NCBI GenBank assembly: GCA_964019335.1
Contig: OZ025727.1
Span: 1 to 55,000, forward strand
From: Diplonema japonicum
Lineage: Eukaryota; Euglenozoa; Diplonemea; Diplonemida; Diplonemidae
Reading direction: 5' to 3'
Length of the DNA: 55,000 nt
Shown here: in pieces, positions 49,584 through 55,000 of the stretch
Position numbering within the stretch: the stretch's first letter is position 1
Layout: each line of letters opens with the position of its first letter
Position numbers and translations under genes: made by a program
Notes under the pieces: model-generated
What the model saw: the letters and a program-made list of their open reading frames with translations, nothing else
Databases searched by the model: none
Told to the model about the DNA's origin: nothing

Positions 49584-51356
49584 TCAATGAAAGTACACAA
49601 CTGCAGCAGGCACCCTTCCCAGTACGGAGCTTAGTAGAACGTCTAGAAAGGCAGCAGCGTCCGCATCGTCTCGAGACGACTGTCGGTAAACCGTCACAAG
49701 CCGGTCTGCTTCTTGAAAGTTCCCGAGAACGTACTGCCGACCGATCTCATTGTAAGCACTGTACGGGTTGTCCTTCAACTCGTACATCCACTCGGAGACT
49801 GCAACGCTGTCTGCGAATACCGACTGCTTGTCGTCCTCCATGTTGCACATCACCTCATAGAAACACATTACCGGGTGAGCCGATATCCGAACCGCCGACA
49901 AAACTATCCTCATGTGGTACGAATGGCAAGATTCTGCGTACACACTCTCGGTGCATACTATGCTAACACCTTGCAAGCGTGCGAAACGCTCCGCATGAGC
50001 AGCGTGCACAACAGGCGGGCCTATGGTGGACATGGCGAGGAGCTCATCACACCCGAATGAGCCGCAATATGCCGACCCACCAGAGACGCCAATTGTGACG
50101 GTGCTGCCCATGTCGTGAATCGCATTCTGCACCGCGATGGCGGCACTGAGGCCGCTGTTGCACCACGTGACGCAGTTTTTCATTATGTTGAAACAAGCGT
50201 GGATTTTATCCCCCATCATAACGGTGACACGGCCGACATGGCTGTCCACCATCGACACCACCATTGCCGTGTACGTGGAGTGCAGACTGGTATACATCAT
50301 CAGCGTGTCTTTAATCATCTGATGCGAGCCGCACAGATTGAACACCAAGAACAACCCCTTTCTCCGCTCCACGTTGTACATCTCTGATTTTCCGTTCGCA
50401 GGTGCTGGTGGAGCATCGCTAGCGAACGAGACGGCTGACAGTGACGATCCTTCAGACAAAGACACGCTGCTACCCCACATCAGCACGCTAGAGGGATCGT
50501 TTTGCTTGATAAGATACTGCGGGAGGTAGGGTTTGTAAAGCCTGAGGTTTTCAAGGATTGTGTTGAAAGCCGCGGCGAGATCGTCGGGGAGGGAGAAGGT
50601 GTTGTCGAGGCTAACCTGCGCCGCGTGAAGGTCGAAACATGACAATGTACCAGCTATTTTCTCTGCAGCGTTAATGGCAGCCTCCATCTTAAGATGTTCC
50701 TGCTGCAAAGAATGCGCAAACCCGCGTGTGAAAAAGAAGTCCAACAAGAACACAGCCGACGTTGACAACCCATACTCAATCCCTTCAACAAGAGGTATTG
50801 CACAAGGCGGCTCTGCACAACAACACCTCGAGGCTCGCTCTGCATACGCACCGGTAGACGGTACATCATACAACCCAAAACGAAGTACCAGTTCCACAGC
50901 GTTTACCGCTAACCAAATGAGGAGGACAACAATTAAGACAACAGAAACCCTTGTAGGCAGTTTACACACAAGACTCATATCGAGCAGTAATACGTATATA
51001 GGCCATCCTCTTGTCGAAGATGACAGGGTCGCCGCCTGTAGGTCCACCATTACGAAGTTCAACGCCCACCCGTACATCGTGCACTCGAGAAATAAATCCC
51101 CTGCTTTCCGCATTGCTATGATTCTAAACAGCGAGAAGGTGGCGACGCACATTCCCAACAGGCCGTAGGCTGCTTGGAGTGAAATATTGTTGGGGTCGTC
51201 TTTTGTAAACCCCGTCAGTGTCATTTGTAAGGAAAGGGTCCACCCGATTGTTGAGAAAACTGTGATGACTTTTTTTTGTGTCATCACCTCTGCAGTGTCG
51301 TCTTTTTCCACCAGCATGTCCAGGAGGGACAGGAGGTATTGTAAGCTGCCGTTCAT
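49584..51356 (-). CDS. Cyclase-family membrane protein, catalytically dead
   Basis: 590 residues. Five or six membrane helices (about 30-230) lead to FNTILENLRLYKPYLPQYL (about 286-304), the same linker as in the cyclase at 26426-28849. Next is a cyclase-fold region (about 335-490). The first metal Asp is replaced (LVFNLCGS), the second block keeps MMGDKIHACF, and the Asn/Arg pair is lost (GPPVVHAAHAERF). TIGVSGGSAYCGSFG matches the GIHTG block. It should not make cyclic nucleotides by itself; it may regulate an active paralogue. A C-terminal extension (about 500-590) has no known domain. No intron. Confidence 0.85.
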   Translation of the reverse strand: MNGSLQYLLSLLDMLVEKDDTAEVMTQKKVITVFSTIGWTLSLQMTLTGFTKDDPNNISLQAAYGLLGMCVATFSLFRIIAMRKAGDLFLECTMYGWALNFVMVDLQAATLSSSTRGWPIYVLLLDMSLVCKLPTRVSVVLIVVLLIWLAVNAVELVLRFGLYDVPSTGAYAERASRCCCAEPPCAIPLVEGIEYGLSTSAVFLLDFFFTRGFAHSLQQEHLKMEAAINAAEKIAGTLSCFDLHAAQVSLDNTFSLPDDLAAAFNTILENLRLYKPYLPQYLIKQNDPSSVLMWGSSVSLSEGSSLSAVSFASDAPPAPANGKSEMYNVERRKGLFLVFNLCGSHQMIKDTLMMYTSLHSTYTAMVVSMVDSHVGRVTVMMGDKIHACFNIMKNCVTWCNSGLSAAIAVQNAIHDMGSTVTIGVSGGSAYCGSFGCDELLAMSTIGPPVVHAAHAERFARLQGVSIVCTESVYAESCHSYHMRIVLSAVRISAHPVMCFYEVMCNMEDDKQSVFADSVAVSEWMYELKDNPYSAYNEIGRQYVLGNFQEADRLVTVYRQSSRDDADAAAFLDVLLSSVLGRVPAAVVYFH

Positions 51357-51516
51357 TTCCCCCCTCCCTTTTTTTTTTTCTTTTTTTTTTTTAGAAGAAA
51401 GATGGAATGAGGGGGGGGGGGGGGGGGGGAAGAAGGGAAAAAAAAAGAAAAACAGAAGGGAGCGAGAGAGACTACGTTTTATTTTACTTTTTTTTTTCGA
51501 AACCTGAATACATCTT

Positions 51517-51555
<39 letters not shown>

Positions 51556-51914
51556 TATTTTTCCCTTCTTTCCGCTTCTGCTTGATCGCCTTAAAAGAAC
51601 GGGGAAGGGGGACAATCCATGCACACAATTTGGATATTTGGGAAGGTAGGTGGTTTTTTTTTTTCACTCAGTTCGGGGGGAAATCAAATCAAGGGGGCAT
51701 TTCCTTTCCTTTCCTGGAAATCCCAATGTTTTCTTTTTACGATATTGAGCGTGCATGTCTTGGGGGGGGAGGGGAGGGGAGGGAAAGTGACCAACAATAA
51801 TTCCGCCATAAAAAAATAAAAAATAAAAGGAAAACCAAAGCTAGCTCACACCACGCGTGCCTGTTTTTGTATGTTTCAGTGAAAAATCGGGGCGGAGTCA
51901 CAAAGCCCTTCTTC

Positions 51915-51959
<45 letters not shown>

Positions 51960-52887
51960 CAAGAAGAAAATTGCTAAACAGGATCGGGAGTTCCAAAAAA
52001 AGAGGGGAAAAAAAAGGGAGAGATAACGGGGGATGGGGAAAGAAGGGCGTGTAGCTATTTCTCACAGCGTAAAAACTGAATTCTGTGTTTCACTCGGGGG
52101 TGTATTTTTTTTTTTTTTTTGTATTTTGCAGTGTTCTTTTTTTGGGGGGGGGGTTGGCTCCAAAATATCTTTTTTTTTTTTGCAGCATAATACAATTACT
52201 TTCGTGGGCCTTGCGTAGTGCCAACACCAAAAATCGCAAAAGCAAAAACCGCCGCCCCCCTTGGAAAAAAAAAACACTGAATTTCCCCAAGACACAAAAT
52301 TCACAAAAAAAAGCGTGAAGAGTAGAAAAAGAAGAAGAATAGAGAAGAAGGAGAAAAAACCTTTTTCGTTTCTTTTTTTTTTTTTTTTTTTTTTTTCCCC
52401 GCTTCCTTTCAAAGGGGAAAAAAAATCAAATGTAAGCGTAAATAAAAGTGAGCAGAAAAAAGGGCGAAAAAAGGATTTTTTTTTTTTTTTTTTTTTTTCT
52501 TGCTCAACACAAACAGCTGACAAATTTCCTTATCATTTTTTTTTTTTTTTTTTTTTTTTTTCTCTTTTTAACTCAATGATTCAATAGCAACAAAATGCAT
52601 GGATTTCGAGGGGAGTTCTAAGCCCATAAAAGGAACTGAAACTAAATTTTTCACCCCCCCCCCCCGCACTTCTCCCTTGCAAACCATCCCCTGAAGCACG
52701 AGCTAATGGATTTGCAAAATACCCTTCGGAAAAAAGAAGAAAAAAAAAAAGGATGATAACAGAAGAGGGGCGTTGTGACCCCTCCCCCCACCTCTTTCTT
52801 CTATAAGTATTGCTCTCCTGATTCACCACCAACATACAAAAGCACTTCATGATACCAGGGGGGAAGGGAGGTGCGGACAGGGGGAAA

Positions 52888-52927
<40 letters not shown>

Positions 52928-53011
52928 ACATTTAAAAAAAAAAGAAACCCAATAAAATTTAAGACATTCCACACTTTTTTTTTTTTTCTTCTTTTTTTTT
53001 TTTTTTTTTTT
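51357..53011. other. Gene-free homopolymer-rich DNA
   Basis: G run at about 51409-51429, T runs at 51519-51550, 51919-51959, 52376-52396, 52476-52498 and 52538-52560, and an A run at 52890-52924. On the sense strand the region before the cyclase-like start is a pyrimidine tract of about 90 nt. No gene. Confidence 0.6.
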
Positions 53012-54166
53012 CTACTTACAAATCTCAGACTTGCATTTCTCAGCACCACACAGCACAGAGTCCACCTGGATGGTGCTGTGGGTGATCCCGTGTGAATCAC
53101 AGATTTCTTTAGCAGACCGCAAGGACTCCACGTGGTCATCAGAGATGATATGAACGCTCAGCACCGGCTTGTTAAGGGAGATAGACCACACATGAAGGTC
53201 GTGCACGTTCCCATTACCAAACTGGCCCTCAAGATCCCCCATAATACCGGTGTAATTCTGCCCGGAGGAGCCTTCCAAAAGAACATTGCAGACCTGGCGG
53301 AAAAGCCCGTGTGTGGTCCACAGAGTGACCAACGCGAAAAGACAGGAAGTTACAGGGTCTGCGATGTTGTACGCCGTGACAGCATCAGGGGACCCCTTCT
53401 CCGAATTGTTGCCGAGCCAGATAACTATCGAGGCGATGATGACCCCACAAGACTGGATACAGTCTCCAATGGCGTGGATCATAGCAGACTTCACGTTCAC
53501 ATTCTCCCCCTCACGAGCAGAGGTAAAATCCAACCCCGACTCATCCTTGGGCTTTTTCAACGGGTGGCTCTTGTTGTGAGAATGCCCATCGTGATCATGA
53601 CCATGACTATGACCATGACTATGACCGTGGCCATGGCCACCTTCGGAAGGACATCCACCAGACCCGTGTGAATGTGCGTGCATAACCTTGGCATTCCCGA
53701 AGTGGAGGATGACTGCGACAGTGATGTTAACGAGGAGCCCCAAGGTGCCTAGGATGAACATCAAACGCCCGTCCACTGAATCTTCTTTCTTCCAATTAAA
53801 GCGGTGGATCGAGTTGTAGACAATGATCAGAGTGAGGAACCAAATGGAGAGAAGAGAGATGAGCGCGCCCACCATCTCTATCCGGTGCCACCCGTAGCTG
53901 TACTTCGCTGACTTAGGCTTCCCCGACTGGTGCAGGGCGAAGAGTGATAAAGCAAGAGCGGCCACGTCGGTAGCTACGTGTGCTGCATCTGACATAACCG
54001 CGATGCTGTTCGCCATGTACCCGCCCACTCCCTCTGCGATCATGAAGATCACGCAGAAGATCAACGCTGCGATAAGACTCTTCCTTGCTCGCTCTCTTTT
54101 GTATTGCTCCTCGTTCCCCACGCTTGTAAGGACAACGTTCTCCTCTGTGTCATCATTGATCGGCAT
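53012..54166 (-). CDS. CDF-family zinc transporter (ZnT/SLC30-like)
   Basis: 384 residues, six membrane helices. The metal site is typical of Zn transporters: MSDAAHVATD in helix 2 (Asp 60, His 63, Asp 67) and HAIGD in helix 5 (His 231, Asp 235). A His-rich cytoplasmic loop (HGHGHSHGHSHGHDHDGHSH, about 178-197) separates helices 4 and 5. The cytoplasmic C-terminal domain has VHDLHVWSISLNKPVLSVHI, as in ZnT proteins. It exchanges protons for Zn2+ and moves zinc out of the cytosol into an organelle or outside. The last codons ATTTGTAAGTAG also look like an intron donor, so a further exon is possible. 15 bases of A/G precede the ATG. Confidence 0.95.
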   Translation of the reverse strand: MPINDDTEENVVLTSVGNEEQYKRERARKSLIAALIFCVIFMIAEGVGGYMANSIAVMSDAAHVATDVAALALSLFALHQSGKPKSAKYSYGWHRIEMVGALISLLSIWFLTLIIVYNSIHRFNWKKEDSVDGRLMFILGTLGLLVNITVAVILHFGNAKVMHAHSHGSGGCPSEGGHGHGHSHGHSHGHDHDGHSHNKSHPLKKPKDESGLDFTSAREGENVNVKSAMIHAIGDCIQSCGVIIASIVIWLGNNSEKGSPDAVTAYNIADPVTSCLFALVTLWTTHGLFRQVCNVLLEGSSGQNYTGIMGDLEGQFGNGNVHDLHVWSISLNKPVLSVHIISDDHVESLRSAKEICDSHGITHSTIQVDSVLCGAEKCKSEICK

Positions 54167-54383
54167 TTTTTTTCTTTTTTTTTTTTTCCCCGGTCCCTCC
54201 TCCTTTTTTTTTTTGTCGTGTCGTTGTCCAAATGGGGGGGGGGCTAAAAAAAAGAAATAACGTTCAAGAAAACAATGAGGGAAAAAAAAAAAAGACTGAA
54301 GCTAGAAGAGAAAGAAAGCGACGCCACACAAAAGAGAGAAGAAAAAAAAAGCACACGAAACAAAAAAAAAAAAAGAAACACCT

Positions 54384-55000
54384 TCACGCCTTCTTAATCC
54401 ACTCTTCGCCGGGGAGGATCTTGTACTTAATAGTTTGCCTAAGATAAGTATACGAAACATGGATGCTCCCACCGGCGGCCTGGAAGACAGACGGGTAGCT
54501 GTACTCATTAGAAGCAGTTGCATTGATCGTTGTATTCTCGAGTGCCCGAGTGAACGTCCAACTAAGGCCAAGATCGGGGGAGAGCGACACCACAAGAGGG
54601 TCCCTTCCGGAGCGGGTGGGGTTGTACACCAATGCAATGTTTCCAGACGACAAGACGGTAGCTTGGATACCGCTGTCGTTGTTGGGCAAAGAGGTGGGGC
54701 TGGGCCGCGACCACGTCCTCCCCCCGTCGGCAGACTCACTACGGTATATAAACACCGCACGCTTATCTCTAAAAAACGCAATTAAATGCAACGAGGACTC
54801 AGGATCCCTGACCACTGTGGGCTGTATGAGGAACTCGCTCCCATTCACGTCATAAACATCATCACCGTCGCCAACGTTGACCACTGCAGAGTATTGGCTC
54901 GAAAGGCTCTTGTAAGAATAATAAACAGGCAGCAGACCGCTGAGGACTCTGTTCCGTGTCCAGCAACCCGGAAGTGCGTACGGTGGTGTGGCTGGTGGTG
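54384..55000 (-). CDS. Sialidase/BNR-repeat protein, 5' end outside window
   Basis: About 205 C-terminal codons; the gene continues beyond 55000. Two Asp-box motifs (SADGGRTW and SPDLGLSW) and the block NDSGIQATVLSSGNIALVYNP fit the six-bladed sialidase/BNR fold. The end PSVFQAAGGSIHVSYTYLRQTIKY matches the last strands of bacterial-type exo-sialidase-like proteins. The catalytic Arg triad is not checkable from this part. It may be a true sialidase or another BNR glycosidase (bacterial-like members often act on plant or algal glycans). The stop is 218 nt upstream of the zinc transporter start. Confidence 0.75.
   Translation of the reverse strand, partial: PPATPPYALPGCWTRNRVLSGLLPVYYSYKSLSSQYSAVVNVGDGDDVYDVNGSEFLIQPTVVRDPESSLHLIAFFRDKRAVFIYRSESADGGRTWSRPSPTSLPNNDSGIQATVLSSGNIALVYNPTRSGRDPLVVSLSPDLGLSWTFTRALENTTINATASNEYSYPSVFQAAGGSIHVSYTYLRQTIKYKILPGEEWIKKA

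Noticed and set aside
53012-53030. Additional 3' exon of the zinc transporter
   Set aside because: The stop region contains GTAAGTAG, donor-like, but no coding exon with homology was visible after the A tract; kept only as a remark.

Overview
The window is nuclear DNA from a flagellated euglenozoan protist, most likely a diplonemid. Four things point there. First, all 17 genes I can support lie on the minus strand over about 50 kb, as in the polycistronic gene arrays of Euglenozoa. Second, a 38-nt stretch at 2874-2837 (minus) closely resembles the diplonemid spliced-leader (SL) exon as I remember it. Third, several genes have a pyrimidine tract plus AG just before the start codon, as expected for SL trans-splicing. 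Fourth, IFT74 shows the cell builds a flagellum, and the genes carry few, short GT-AG introns, which kinetoplastids mostly lack.

Layout. 1-5.4 kb: minisatellites, decayed ORFs (an AlkB-like dioxygenase with frameshifts), the SL-like exon and a retroposon with a poly(A) tail. 5.4-7.5 kb: a two-propeller LVIVD surface receptor. 7.5-13.3 kb: gene-free DNA with foldback and TTAA-flanked elements. 13.3-19.9 kb: a giant multi-pass surface protein, a secreted Cys-rich protein and a membrane-anchored unknown. 19.9-26.4 kb: two decayed piggyBac transposons and a dispersed repeat. 26.4-47.3 kb: the gene-rich core (class III cyclase, ATP-grasp ligase, barrel-domain surface protein, SWEET transporter, 7-TM protein, SAM/zinc-module protein, protein kinase, IFT74, secretory-pathway kinase-like protein, Rae1). 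47.3-49.6 kb: transposon remains. 49.6-55 kb: a catalytically dead cyclase-like protein, a CDF zinc transporter and a sialidase-like gene cut by the window edge.

Functional reading: housekeeping genes (Rae1, IFT74, zinc export, sugar transport) are mixed with many signalling and surface proteins (two cyclase-family proteins, two kinase-fold proteins, four secreted or surface proteins, some with Thr/Asp/Ala/Pro stalks). Nothing shows that neighbours form one pathway; linkage probably reflects co-transcription only.

Most unusual features: genome-encoded A-homopolymers directly before many start codons, mini-introns of 37-48 nt whose 3' half can be almost pure A, SL-like relicts in genomic DNA, and at least three families of TTAA-flanked elements. 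Homopolymers are extremely common, so single-base frameshifts in the decayed ORFs could be assembly errors. Coordinates of introns and repeats were counted by hand.
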